The translations under genes and the position numbers were made by a program. Source: Sambucus nigra (lineage: Eukaryota > Streptophyta > Magnoliopsida > Dipsacales > Adoxaceae). Taken from it: 64,000 nt of DNA. The notes beneath the pieces were generated by a model that did no database searches, was not told the DNA's origin, and worked only from the letters and a program-made list of their open reading frames with translations. The stretch spans positions 376,733,868 through 376,797,867 of the forward strand of contig OX422207.1 of the NCBI GenBank assembly GCA_949130495.1, read 5' to 3'. Shown here piece after piece: positions 1-11,722 of the stretch; position 1 is the stretch's first letter, and each line of letters begins with the position of its first letter.

Positions 1-159
1 AATGGTTTGTATTCCAATATGTGAGACACTCCCCCAATTATCAAAATATGTTTTCCACATAGATCCTTTATAAAATTAACATACATAGAAATGTTTTTTT
101 TATGTGTGTGTATATATATGGTTTAATTGTAAAAAACATACACATAAAGGGTATTTATG
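1..159. other. AT-rich flank, no gene seen
   Basis: No coding signal or recognisable repeat terminus was found in this stretch. It ends in low-complexity TG/TA-rich sequence next to a GC-rich hAT-like end. It does not continue the integrase reading frame that begins at 345, so the junction at 344/345 is an insertion or rearrangement breakpoint. Confidence 0.4.
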
Positions 160-344
160 TAGGCATAAGTTAAACGGGTCAGGGCGGGGCGATTTTATTT
201 AAACAAACTCCTAACTCGCCCCATTTAATAAACGGATTTTTTTTCAAAACCCATACCCGCTCCTAATTCATTAATCGGGTTTTAAAACCCACCCTATTAG
301 GGGCGGGGTGAGGATCCTACGAGTCGGGTTAAATTGCCATCCCT
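160..344. mobile_element. hAT-like non-autonomous fragment
   Basis: The right end reads AAATTGCCATCCCTA, which is the inverse of TAGGGATGGCAATTT. This TIR style matches the better-supported hAT-like element at 18230-18396. The interior is built from repeated GGGCGGGG/ACCCGCC words, unlike the AT-rich flanks. The left end (TAGGCATAAGTTAAA) is only a degenerate partner. The bases after the right end (ATTGGCAT) belong to the integrase frame and are not repeated on the left, so the target duplication is missing and the left part is probably rearranged. Confidence 0.4.
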
Positions 345-1011
345 AATTGGCATGGCACCGTTTGAGGCTTTGTATTGGATACCTTGTTGTTCGCCCTCTT
401 ATTAGTTGAAGTGGGGGATAGCAAGCTACTCAGGTCGGATTTGATTCACGAGACGTCAGTGAAGATCGAGCTGGTTATGAGTCGTATTCGGGTAACTCAG
501 GACAGGCAGGAGAGTTATGCCGATGCGAATTGGAGATTTATTGAGCTTGGCGTGGGTGATCAGGTGTTACTACGGGTATCTCTCATGAAGGGAATGATGC
601 GGTACAGGAAAAAGGGAAATTTTTCACCTAGGTATGGAACCTTTTCCCATTATTGAGAGGATTGGGTCAGTTGCATATAGGCTTGTCTTGCCAGAACATT
701 TCCAGAGGATTCACGACGTGTTTCATATGTCGTCGTTGAAGAAGTATCGCAACAGTGACATGGCTTATTGGCATGTACCGTTAGAGGGGATTGACTTGCA
801 GCCATATATCTCATATGAGGAGAAACTTGTTGCCATTGTAGATCGTAGTGAACTTAAGCTTCAGTCGAATGTGGTATCGTTAGTGTGTGTACAGTGGAGA
901 TACCACAATGTTACCGAGTCAACATGGGAGTGTGAGGATGATATACGGGAGAAGTATCCAGAGCTCTTCGCATGTAAATTTCAATTATCCTATTATGATA
1001 AATTCTTATAA
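345..1011 (+). pseudogene. Ty3/gypsy integrase C-terminal fragment
   Basis: Two overlapping frames carry the C-terminal part of a chromovirus (Tekay/Del-like) integrase. It opens in the conserved I-G-M-A-P-F-E-A-L-Y block at 345-375 and shifts frame shortly afterwards. It then has the S-Y-A-D and V-G-D-Q-V-L-L-R-V motifs (375-656) and M-K-G-M-M-R-Y. A second frame (634-1011) has I-G-S-V-A-Y-R-L, H-D-V-F-H-M-S-S-L-K-K-Y, Y-E-E-K and a final E-S-T-W-E-C-E-D-D-I-R-E-K-Y-P-E-L-F. The last part matches the tail that follows integrase in this lineage. The catalytic core, RT and gag are absent, at least one frameshift is present, and the 5' edge abuts a hAT-like end. It is a dead fragment of an older insertion. 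Confidence 0.8.
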
Positions 1012-1199
1012 CATAAGTAACCTATTTTAATGAGGTTTTAACATGATTTAATCAAATAATATCTTTCCTACGCAATCTCTACATGTACGTGTCATCATAT
1101 ACACAGGAAAACCCATCTCTATGTTAAACATACACGGATTATGAGTTTTAAAACATATTACAATTTTATGTAAAAAACAGCCCCAAAATCTGATCACTT

Positions 1200-1854
1200 T
1201 TCTTAATTATATTACTAATTTATTTTAGAAAAACATGTGTATTAGTGTACGCCATGATCAAGACACATAATACTAAGAGAAAGGAATAGAGTAATCATGC
1301 CTGAGATTTAAATGAAGAAAATCTAATCGTACGATTGTGTTCCTATCAAAAAATTAATATTTGTGTTCTTGAGCAATCTTGAGAAAACACCAATTAAGCC
1401 TTCAAATCTTCAACGAAAGCTTTGATTAAGTTGGAGGCTGAGGTTTGTAATTGAGAGGAAAATATTTTGGAGAAACATTATGGCGTAAAACTTGGAGAAA
1501 ATGGATTATGAAAGTCTACCCACGAATTAGAAGCATTATATAGTGATTAAGTGTTTAAACCTATTAAAACTTTACTTAAACATCTAACCAAACCACCGCC
1601 TCTGATCGAGAACGAATCGATTCAGCATCAGGTCGAATCGATTCACCCCTGACAGTTTGCCAAGAATGCCCCATTATTTTTATAAGTTAATAAATTCTCA
1701 AATTTTACCCCGATTCCAATTCTGATTAAAATCTCATTTTTGATAATTAAAATCTAACATATTTAATTAATAAAAATATTTTATACCACAAATTTTATTT
1801 TTTCGACTCCCGAATTAATTAAATAAATAAATAAATAAATTATGGGGTGTTACA
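1200..1854 (-). repeat. Partial or solo gypsy LTR, minus orientation
   Basis: The right boundary (plus ...GGGGTGTTACA at 1854) is the inverse of TGTAACACCCC, a common start of Tekay-type LTRs. Read on the minus strand, an AT-rich U3 follows, then two GAATCGATTC palindromes (about 1613-1645) and a TATA-like CTATATAATG (1535-1543). The left end was not resolved and no matching 5-bp duplication of GAGAG was found. It points opposite to the integrase fragment at 345-1011, so it is a separate insertion. Confidence 0.5.
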
Positions 1855-2944
1855 GAGAGCAGTGATAATTGAATCTTCATACCTTGGTGTTTGAGATGCT
1901 TACTTGAGGTGCATCTAGAACGCTTTCTTTTCTCTCCGTCTAGATAGTTGTTTCAAAGGTTCATGTTCTGAATAGATTGTATTTATTACTTGTCATTTGA
2001 GTTATACACGAGAATTTGAAACTTATACATCTGAGTTTTTTCCTTATCATTCTGGGAGTGAATTTATTGTTTTGTTATAGTCATTAGTCTGAGTTATGCC
2101 TCAGTTTATCCCTAAACACCTTAGCACTTAGAGAACTACTCTCTTGTTAGGTGGCAAAATGTAATTGGATTCGAGTCTCGAAGCTATTTATTATGTGTTA
2201 AGTAGTTTGATTATTGATACGCCAACTATAGAATTCTATGCAGTTAAACTTTTTATAAGTTCACCATGGGCATTGACATTGACATTTCATACATTTGTTG
2301 TCAGCGCCCAATTTCTTACTTGAAAATCTTGTGAATGCGTGACATGTTGGGGGGATTTATTAGACTTTGCTCTTGGTGGCATGCTTTAGCAACACCGTTG
2401 GTGGCATGAATCTTGTAAATGCGTGACTTGTTGAGGGATTTATTAGACATCACTCTTAAGTTGATCATCCATATGAAATCGGATGGTTGCTTCATGCCTA
2501 CAGTCTACTATTCTTCTAGATGTGTTGAACGACCATAAAAGGAAACTGAAATCTTAATTGTGTCAAATATGAAACTAAAATAGTTACTTGAATATAAATT
2601 ATAGGAAATTAATGAAATTAAAATCGTTATTGATAAATGAACTACCCGATGCCACCTACTCAACTAACTACATCAAAACCAATTATATTTATGCATAACT
2701 AATCAAAACATGATACCCACTCTATTTTTTTGGAAATTCATTTCAGTACCTCTTTATTCATGATCTAAAAAATACAAACTCGACTTAATTGAAACAACAC
2801 AAAATAGTTTCTTAAGTACTTCTTAACAAACTTTCAATTAACATCTCATTTGTAGTAATATCATTTACATTTATTGAATCCAGCTTCATCGATAGGATAA
2901 TGTTCATTTTAATATTTCTTTTGCTAATAATATGTTCTATTTAA
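1855..2944. other. Spacer without recognisable gene
   Basis: There is no credible open frame. Two imperfect copies of a short segment containing TTGGTGGCATG, TGTGAATGCGTGAC and GGGATTTATTAGAC lie at about 2325-2365 and 2395-2450, indicating a local duplication. The right part leads into the transposase-like pseudogene. Confidence 0.4.
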
Positions 2945-4829
2945 ATGCATCACATTCCACCAACAAAAGAGTCTGCGACCCGACAAAAGGAAAAGGACTA
3001 GAAAGATATATGAAAGCATTGGGGAAGATGGAAATTTAAATGGACAAGGATAAGAGATGGTCAAGGGACAAAGATAAGAGACGACCACTTGACCATGTGC
3101 AATATACAAAGTTGTCTAGTGGGATTGGAATAATTGCCCGCAGTATCATTCGGGTACTAACGAAGTGGAAGGCTCTTGCCGAAGGGGAGAAGGAAGTTGT
3201 CTATGAATGACTTAATGTAACTTAATAAATTACATATGGTTTTATGTGTTAAAATATTTTGTGTCTCTATTTTTAATTGAATTCAGTTGGTAATCGATTT
3301 CTAGGCCAGATTTGAAATGAAGTTAAATGAGAGTGGCATGAAGGAAATCTTGGATGACTTGTTAAGTCGGGGAAGTAAGGATCAGCGAAATACGCTACAC
3401 AATAGATTTAAAATGTATAGCTATAGTGAGGAGGCACGCGTTGATCCACCCAATAGTATTATTAAAAAGAATTGGAATGCATTATGTGATTTCTTTGAGT
3501 AAGAAAAATGCAAAGGCCTAAAATATTTATATTATATTGAATGTTTAGTAGGTTTATGGCACATAAAATATTTAAACTAATCATTTAACTATTTCATGCA
3601 GCTTCGGTGCAAGATAAACGAAGACAGTCTATCCATAAAGAATATTAATAATAATATATGCTCCAAGACATTCGTAGCGGAACAACATAGATTGGTATGA
3701 TATTTAATTCAAGTTAAGAGTTTATATCAAGTGTATTCTAGCTTATTTTTTTACTTACCGATTATACAACGTAATAAGGAACTGGGATGGAGCCGGATAG
3801 AGTTGACTTCTTTGAGGACACACATTTTAATGACAAAAAAAGGTGGACATCTTATGTAGCAGACCCAAATTATGTAAGAATTTTTTAATGAGTTATACTT
3901 CATATTGTAGTTCACTCTATATGTCAATCTGAAATATGTAACAACTTATATACAAACACCCCACATACATAATTTGTTAAAGAGAATGCTCCTGTAATGT
4001 ATTTTTTTATATGTATAAACTACCATGGTAAGGAATAACTAGAAACTAATTCAGTGGGTATTGTGTGGCTTATGATTATTGTTTGTATGGATTTTGATGT
4101 TACTCTATTGTTGTTTTTATTAAAATGTTATACATAAGGTTTTCATGTGAATAAATGTGATTTTGTTTTCCACTTCTAATTTGTTAATTTTGATTTGAAT
4201 GGTTGATATCTTTAGAACCTATTAGCTCAATATGTTCTCTAGAGAATTACTTCAAGTGTATATCTAATCTATCATGGGCCTATTCATTTAGTATATGATG
4301 TATTTTAAACCATTTACTCCAAACTAAATCAAGATTTAGATTTATTTTAACTTATCACTTTGCAATTATGAATCGTTTAACTTAGTTAAATTATTTATAC
4401 AATATAAAGGTAAATCCTCTTTGCACATGGATCGTTTAATCTTAATTAACTTATATATTATTTTTTGCATAATGAGATGAAAATATCGAAGTCATAACCC
4501 ACTTTGGAGGGGGAAACTCCAATGACTCTACATGAGATTGTAGACCAAGTCCTTGGTACAAAATCGGGATATATTAACGTACTTGGACGTGATCCAAAAC
4601 CAACCAAATCCCGTCCAACGAAACAAAATGTTGAACTACAAGATTCTCTCAGAGTGCAAAAGTAATTGATGTCGCATATAAAGGCTATGGAGGCAGCTCG
4701 TGAGGCATAGATTGAAGCTTAACCTGCAAAGATGGATGTTGTTTTGGCTCGTGCAGTGCAATACAAGAAGAAGTTTCAATCGTTGATGGCATTTGGAAAA
4801 TTTCCTACATCGTCTCTTCCATGGTAAGT
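2945..4829 (+). pseudogene. PTTA/En/Spm-type plant transposase remnant
   Basis: Several exon-like blocks read in order as the plant PTTA/En/Spm family found in CACTA transposons. About 2955-3208 gives R-V-C-D-P-T-K-G-K-G-L and a segment ending W-K-A-L-A-E-G-E-K-E. 3305-3502 gives an open stretch ending D-P-P-N-S-I-I-K-K-N-W-N-A-L-C-D. About 3785-3878 gives M-E-P-D-R-V-D-F-F-E-D-T-H-F and R-W-T-S-Y-V-A-D-P-N-Y, the most diagnostic match. About 4515-4826 gives E-I-V-D-Q-V-L-G-T-K-S-G-Y and a coiled-coil-like tail with stop codons. AT-rich intron-like gaps separate the blocks, and a GTAAGT donor follows the last one. In-frame stops make it a pseudogene. It probably belonged to the CACTA element whose right end is at 12143. 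Confidence 0.65.
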
Positions 4830-4893
4830 ATTTAATAATATCATTGCAGAACTAAAATGACGAATTAACTTTGTTCATTAGTTTTAGCAATTA

Positions 4894-5914
4894 CTAGTTG
4901 TGGGTGCACACATGGTGTGCGTGCCATATTTATTCGAACATAATTTTTGGAGTTGATAGTAATAGAAAATGAAGAAAATTATTAGAGTATTATAATCTTA
5001 AATGAAGAAAGTTACAAGACAGAAAAGTATCATTGATTAGAAAGTGGTAGGAAAAACTTATATATACTTCTATTTGTTCATGTCATTTAGAAAGAATTTA
5101 TTGATTTTCATTTGGGGTCAATATTATAGGGGTTTTGATTGAATTTTTACTCATCTATTAGCTCCTTATTTTGGGTCAAGTTGTTTTTCTGAGAGTAAAA
5201 TCTTCAATGCCAAATCATATAAAAGGTTTTGGCAGTTTTTTGATTTTGGTGATTTGTAGTGCCCATTTGGTATAAGTTGTTGTATGAGGTTCTCTTGAGG
5301 TAGTCAACGGTCTTCTCTATTGACTACAGTTCTTCGTCAGCCAAAAATCCATCGGGCTCAGCCGTGTGAGAAATAGTTTTTTCTTTGTAACAGCTTGTCT
5401 TTGTGTTTATTTTTTGGTATGGGTGTTAGGTTGTTGTTTGGGCAGGTAGCTGGTGCGTTTTTGTTGTCTGATTAGCTTTTTGGTGATAAGTCACATACCA
5501 TACTTTTTTATTGTTACCGATCCTATCCATTTTTCCTTTGTTTCATTCATGTTCGTTAATGAACTCAAAGAGATTTAGCATTTTAATTGGGCTAAATGCC
5601 TAGTACCCCTTATTTGATTGGTTGGCTGGTAAAAAAAATAAAAATAAAATTAATTATTTGATTAGTTGTTTGTTATTCTTTGTTCTTTATTATGTTAAGA
5701 ATTTTACCAAAAACGAGAGTTGCGAGTATATATGTGGTGAAGAAATAGTTAACATGCGGAGAAGTTAGAAATGGTTGTATTATGGAATGAAAATGCATTT
5801 TGGACGTTATTATATTTTATTTCCTTATGTTTTCCAATTTCACTATCTAGAATGCAACTCATAGGGGTTAAATTAGAAAGTGTTTTGTAAGTTCTAACTT
5901 TTTATAATAGTAGA
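4894..5914 (-). mobile_element. Non-autonomous Helitron (1.0 kb)
   Basis: Read on the minus strand, the element starts with TC (TCTACTATTATAAAAAGTT, complement of 5896-5914) and ends with CTAG at 4894-4897. A hairpin GCACAC-CAT-GTGTGC (complement of 4906-4920) sits 12 nt before that end. The flanking bases are A on the left and T on the right, matching the Helitron insertion rule between A and T without target duplication. No Rep/helicase coding is present, so it would need an autonomous partner. It lies just past the last transposase-like exon at 4829. Confidence 0.75.
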
Positions 5915-6267
5915 TACTATTACTCAATCCATTATAAGTGAAATAATATATAATAAGTAGGTTTATTACTTACTTGCAAATAGACTATATACGTTAACAT
6001 TTATTCATCTATTTGCAATTTTTAAATATGCATATCAAATTTTGAGACAAAGGTCAAGTGGAGTTCGATAAACAAACTTTTGATTGTTGCAGTTCAAATT
6101 TGTGGATATAGTTTTTGTTAGGACTCGTGCACCTCAGATTTGTGGATATATTTTTTGTTCGGACTCATGATAGGATGTGGAATTGTAAATTTCTTTTGCT
6201 AGGATATTGACTATGTTTTGGGGATATTAGTGTGTAACTTTATGCCTTAGTTTTTGTTGGCCTGGAA
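5915..6267 (+). other. Tail region of the CACTA-B remnant with a short duplication
   Basis: No gene is visible. A segment of about 40 bp containing TTGTGGATATA, TTTTTGTT and GGACTC occurs twice, at about 6106-6128 and 6139-6168. An acceptor-like TTGTTGCAG precedes it near 6085-6093, so this may be the last intron and 3' end of the transposase gene. The sequence resumes past 7170 after the hAT insertion. Confidence 0.35.
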
Positions 6268-6275
6268 TTGGTGAT

Positions 6276-6918
6276 TAGGCCTGTCAATCGGGCTCTATGA
6301 GCCGAGCCTATGATTGATCAGGCTCAGCCCAATTTTGATTTACTTGGCTCAAGCTCAAGCTCAGTCCGAACGAGCTTGAGAGTGCTTGGCTCAAGCTCAG
6401 CTCACAAAGTAAATCGGACTTCGGGCCCGATTTGAGCAGGTCCGAATTGAATATTCCAATACTTATTTATTTATTTTAATAATAAATATTCATATTTCAT
6501 TAATAAAAAACACATTTTATCAATAAAAAACAGATTTCAACACTAAAAAAATATAATTCAACACTAATTTTGACATTTCAACATTAGTAAAACACATTTC
6601 AGCACTAAAAAAAACAGATTTCAACACTAAAAAACACATTTTTGCACTAAAAAAACAGATTTCAACACTAATATTGACATTTCAGTATTAAAAAATCACA
6701 TTTCAGCACTAAAATAACATATTTCAGCACTAAAAAAATAGATTTCAGCACTAATATTTACAAGTCTCGTAAGATTAAGTAAAGTAAATTAATAAATGAC
6801 CCGCGTTATTTTTGTTTCTTTAATATTAAGTCCAATAGTTTATTTGCATAAGGATAAAATTATAAAAATTAGTTTGTTTTAAAATATTTTTTACATATCA
6901 TAGAAAATAAAATAGTTT

Positions 6919-6986
<68 letters not shown>

Positions 6987-7162
6987 TTCGGGTCGAACTT
7001 AGTTCGGCTTGAAAGTGCTTCGCTCGCGCTCGGCTCAAATTGAATTCGGATTTAATATCTCCGCTCAAACTCAGCTCGGCTCAAACTCAATAAAAGCTCA
7101 GCCCAAATTTAGCGGGCCGAGCAAGCGGGCTTCGAGCCTGCTCGACTCAATTGACAGGCTTA
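6276..7162. mobile_element. hAT-type non-autonomous element, 887 bp
   Basis: The terminal inverted repeats are TAGGCCTGTCAAT at the left and ATTGACAGGCTTA at the right. A perfect 8-bp target-site duplication TTGGTGAT lies at 6268-6275 and 7163-7170, the size typical of hAT transposition. Both subterminal regions are dense in GGCTCAAGCTC/GAGCTCGGCTC words. The middle (about 6520-6760) is an imperfect array of TTTCAACACTAAAAAA-type units, followed by a (TA)n(GA)n microsatellite. There is no transposase. Boundaries are certain to the base. Confidence 0.92.
6921..6982. repeat. (TA)n(GA)n microsatellite
   Basis: About 17 TA units run straight into about 14 GA units inside the hAT element at 6276-7162. 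It is a perfect simple repeat, probably length-polymorphic. Confidence 0.95.
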
Positions 7163-7285
7163 TTGGTGATTGACAGCTGGATTATTTTAATGAGACGTGA
7201 AAATGTGAATTTATTTTGGGATGTTATCTGAAATTGTGTTTGTGATCTTGGTTGGTCCCAATGAAATTCGATGATTGAACATACG

Positions 7286-7288
<3 letters not shown>

Positions 7289-7366
<78 letters not shown>

Positions 7367-7382
7367 AGAGAGAGAGAGAGAG
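7289..7382. repeat. Long (TA)n tract followed by (GA)n
   Basis: An uninterrupted TA tract of about 36 units is followed by a GA stretch that is also the start of the fold-back MITE. A shorter TA tract on the far side (about 7557-7575) suggests that the MITE inserted inside a TA microsatellite. Confidence 0.95.
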
Positions 7383-7557
7383 GATCACAAGTGGACCAAA
7401 AGAATGGACTTAACAAAAAAAACTAATAACCCACTAATTTTAATTCCTTGGTGTAATGGGTCCGCGCCAGCAGCACCCAATAACCGAGACTTATTAGTCT
7501 TTTTTGTTAAGTCCATTAAAAAGTCCATTCTTTTGGTCCACTTGTGAACCTCTCCCT
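7363..7557. mobile_element. Fold-back MITE in a TA tract
   Basis: Two long inverted arms are visible. The left arm begins AGAGGATCACAAGTGGACC, then AAAAGAATGGACTTAAC. The right arm is its inverse, GTCCATTCTTTTGGTCC then ACTTGTGAACCTCTCCCT, with an extra TTAAGTCCATTA segment. The arms flank a short spacer (about 7430-7490). No coding is present. TA runs on both sides fit an insertion into TATATA but hide the exact target duplication, so the superfamily (Mutator-like or other) is not assignable. Confidence 0.75.
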
Positions 7558-7577
7558 ATATATATATATATATATGA

Positions 7578-8254
7578 TTTCAACTTCCTAGTACTAGTTG
7601 TTAATATGGTTATTATAGTAAGTTTTTAAGCCGTGAAAATATTTAAAAAATGATTGTAGTGACGACCTTTTTTCATCTCTAGAACAGTCATTAGTGACTT
7701 GAATACTTATTTTTGTCGTTAAAGGAAAAGCAATCATGGCCTACAACTTTGTCTCCAATTGTAAAAATTTCGCCTTTGATAAAGATCACATGGCGCAGAC
7801 CCTACCATCTTTAGTGACGAGAGTTCAGTTTCCGTGATGAAAATTTGGATATCGTGCGGAAAAAAAATCGTCGATATTAATTGTTGAATCGGGACGAAAT
7901 TTATACCAGCCACTTATCCACATAATATGATAGCATGATTCTTGAAAAAAATTTAAAAATATCTTCACTTTTTGGATGTATGATATTTTTCTTTTTCATG
8001 TCCATGCATGAAATGTCATGCTAAAGTTTTTTTTTTAAATAAAAAGGGTTTTGTTTTTATTTTTTTAAAAGGGAAATAATTTTAAATAATTTAATTTTTA
8101 TATTTTTTTAATTTATATTTTTATAAAAAAAATTAATTTTTTTTATTAGTTCTTATATAAGACGTAACGAAATTTATGTTTCGTCGCGGTTAACTTTTAG
8201 CGACGAGTTTTGCACGAAGAATTTTGAGGAAATAAATTTCATCATAGTAGACGT
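7578..8254. mobile_element. CACTA-B subterminal region (left of hAT insertion)
   Basis: Repeated short words TAGTGACGA, TTAGCGACGAG and related forms occur through this stretch and continue on the other side of the hAT element as TTAGCGACGACTTTTTGAGG. Such clustered words are typical of CACTA subterminal transposase-binding regions. No open frame is credible. A tract around 8020-8150 is very A/T-rich. Confidence 0.5.
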
Positions 8255-8426
8255 TAAGAATGTTCAAAAAACATACTGGAGCGAAGGACCGAACCGAACC
8301 GAACCGACTCTTTTTTTTATCTATTTTCTTAATCAGTCTGGTCTCGATTTAGTTTTTGGCGGACCGATGTAGTCGCTCCGGTCTCCGGTTTATAGTTTCA
8401 AAAACTTTGTTAGGACTGACACGTAA

Positions 8427-8467
<41 letters not shown>

Positions 8468-8879
8468 TAGACTATATATTTATATTTTTATATATATATA
8501 TATAGTCCGTATATATCTATATAATATGGGAGCTTGGTTTTTGAAAATGTGTACATTTTTAACGGTATAGATGAGTGCCACATCAAAAGACATTTTTCCA
8601 AAATTAAAGGTTGAGATTGATTATTCAAACTTTAATTCAAAATTTGAATTTTAAGTTTGCTTTTTTCATTTCCCCCCTAAACTATTGGTTTCCCCAATAC
8701 TTCTCCCCTTTCTCCCACCTCACGTCTCTCTCCTCACCTCACTCCACGCTCCTCACAAAGGTTCGGGAGAAGAACTCTCCATTCATTTTTTTGTTCTGTC
8801 GCCCCCCTTCCCCCGCCTGTAAAATCCCTCCCCCCCCCCCGCCCCCACTCACACACACGCACATAAAAACACACACAAA

Positions 8880-9050
8880 CACTGATCGCACACACTGATC
8901 GCACACACTGATCGCGCACACACAAACACACACAAACACTGATCGCCCACACACGCAAACACTGATCGCTCACACACAAACACACACAAACACTGATCGC
9001 ACACAAATCACACACACTGATCGCACACACACTGATCGCGCACACACGTT
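8880..9050. repeat. CACACTGATCGC minisatellite
   Basis: Units of about 11-26 bp built from CACACTGATCGC and CACACAAACACA are repeated about ten times. Any reading frame through it is a by-product of the repeat. It lies near the 5' end of the Helitron. Confidence 0.9.
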
Positions 9051-11590
9051 TCGATTCATGTTTTTTTTTTTTTTTGTGTACAGATTTTCAGCCGTAAGGA
9101 AAAACGGAGGCAAGGAATTTGTCATATGTTTGGTTTTCTTGACATCAGGTAAAATGATTTGTTCATTTCTGATCTCTACTTTTTGCAGATCCGAAATTTA
9201 TAATATGTTTGGTTTTCTTGACATCATGTTTTTTGCCTTTTTTTTGCTGTTGATCCGAAGATTTTTTTGCCTTTTTTTACTATTGTTTTTTTCGTTGTTT
9301 TTAGGCAATTTTTTTTACACTCATCTCAGGTTCATGCTTTTTTTGTTTATTTGTTGTGTACAGATTTTCAGCCATAAGGAAAAATGGAGGCAATGAATTT
9401 ATCATATGTTTGGTTTCAGATGGTTTCAGATCTGACACAAGTGTTTGGTGAGATGCATTGCTTTGCTTTTTTCGTTGCTTTGTTTTTCACACACGCTCAG
9501 ATGCATTGCTTTGCTTTTTTTGTTGTACTAACAAATTTGGATTTTTTTATTTGAAAATGATGTTGAGTTTCACTTTCTCTGCCTCGATAGTTTTTGAGTG
9601 CTTTAATGCTTCTTAATTTTTTTTTCGTCTTTAGGGGTTTTTCTTACATATTAAAATTAATCTCAGCAGGGACACCAGCATTAGCATAATTAAAGGGGTT
9701 AATTGGCATACACAGTATCTCTCCATCTATATCATCACTCGAGAAAGAATGCATCCGACGAATTTATTTTCAGGTACTGCTCGCTTCCCTTATTTGATTT
9801 GCGTATTAGTTTTTTTTTTGTTCCATTTTTTTACTTTTATTTTTATTATTTTATTATTTATATAGTCTTAAGAATGATAGTATTATTGTGTTCATTCCGA
9901 ATTTATATTATTTACATTGTTAAGCTTTGATTGTATGTGTTAGGTTAGATAGTTGGGATGAATAGGTGATATAATGACATAGTTTAACTCCTTTTAGTTT
10001 GTGGTTTTATTTTTAGCAATTTGTTGCTTTATATTTTCTTAATGATCATTTCAGTTTCAATTAAATCAACTATTGACTCTATTTTTAGCAGGGAGTTCTA
10101 AGCTACCTGCCTACATTTGAATTGATGTCGGTAATGTGTTTAATATTGTCATGGGTTGACCCAATATGTTAACCTTCCCATACTATAACCTCAACGTTCT
10201 TATATTATGTAAATTAGATTTGTTCTTATTATTTTGGTATATGCAAGTTTTATTCCCATTATGGTGATGAGTGCGGTTGATTTGGTTGCATTAGTATGGT
10301 GGTGGGGGTTGACATGAAAGTGTAAGTTGTATTCCCATACGGATGCAATGAAGTATTGGGTATGCATTTTGCCCATGTAATAAACTCCTTTTTTTAATTA
10401 TTTACATATGTAACCCCAATCACTTGCATTTGACTGAATTGACTGAATTTGGCATTTGACTAAGTGAAATTCGTGGAATGACAGGAACTTTAAGGAAGTA
10501 TTCCTATTAGATCAAGATTGTATCCTCCCACCATCATAGTAAATTTATGCCATTATTCATTTAATTTTACTATTTTTTAAAGTTTCAACTGATTCTTTAT
10601 TTTTTACTTTTATATGTTTTGCTAGGTTGTCCTAAAAGGTCCCAAGTCATAAAAGTTTCAACTGAGTGTTTACTTTTATATGTAAACACTCCTTTCATTG
10701 TGCACTATTTTTCTTTCTTAAATTGAATATTATAAATAGAATATGATGGTTGTTGTGTCCTTACTACAGGAACTCTTTATTGTGGACTATTTGTCTTTCT
10801 TAAATTGAGCGGATGGCCCTATAAATAGAGGGAATTTTCTCCAAATTCTCTAAATTGTTTTTACGTTTGTGTTGTAAAAAATTAATGTAAATTGTTTACA
10901 CATTCAATACTGTTATACATGTCATTAAATCTCTATTGAATAGTAAACTTGCATTTAAAGTTTGAATATTTGGTGTTACTTGATTTATAATCAAAATTTG
11001 ATATTACTTATCATTTTTTCAACTCTGTTTTGTAGTCGATGAATGTGATGCGATGTGTGTGATTATGGAAGATGTTTGCGTGGTCAATGGTTTGGAATGT
11101 AAGGTGACTTGCAACACATCGAAGATCTCCTGCGTTCGAGATATAGAAGATTTGTTTTATTGCAAAAAGGAAGAAAATTGTCAAGGAACAACAGATATTA
11201 TGACATGTTTTTTTAAAATTACATTGTTTTGTTGGCACGGTGATGTATGAGTCACTATTTTGGTGGTTGAAGTGTTTTTTTATACCTTAAGCAGGTGGAT
11301 AGTCCTATAAATAAAGGAGATTCTGCCCAATTTTTTAATTTTTTTTTGTCTTATTTGTATTGAAATTAAAGCGGGTCGATTGTTATTTTGTTATTATTTT
11401 AACATAAAAGGTTCGTACCACCGTGTATGTATATATGTACATACACATGATGTTTGTATGTATGTAAATACGATGTTTGTGTAGCGAATTTAAATCTTGA
11501 ACATGATATGAATTAATATTTTTTTACATATCTCGAATACGACCCCAAAAAAAGCAACACCATATATAAATGTTTTATTGGGGAACAATA

Positions 11591-11722
11591 TTTTTATCGT
11601 ATTGCGATTATGTACTTAGGAAATTTTTATCGTATTGCGATTACGTACTTGGGAAATTTTCGCCGTTTTGCGATTACGTACTTGGAAAATTTTCGCCGTT
11701 TTGCGATTACGTACTTAGAAAA
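11591..11722. repeat. 33-bp tandem array at Helitron 3' end
   Basis: Four units of exactly 33 bp start at 11591, 11624, 11657 and 11690, each with TTGCGATTA(C/T)GTACTT and GGAAA/GAAAA at its end. A partial fifth unit (TTTTCGTCG) runs into the terminal hairpin. Because 33 is divisible by three, two frames stay open across the array, but nothing indicates real coding. Confidence 0.92.

Noticed and set aside
7147..7416. ORF with a long I-Y repeat
   Set aside because: It is a by-product of the (TA)n tract.
8734..9045. Cysteine/valine-rich ORFs on the minus strand
   Set aside because: They are translations of the CACACTGATCGC minisatellite, not genes.
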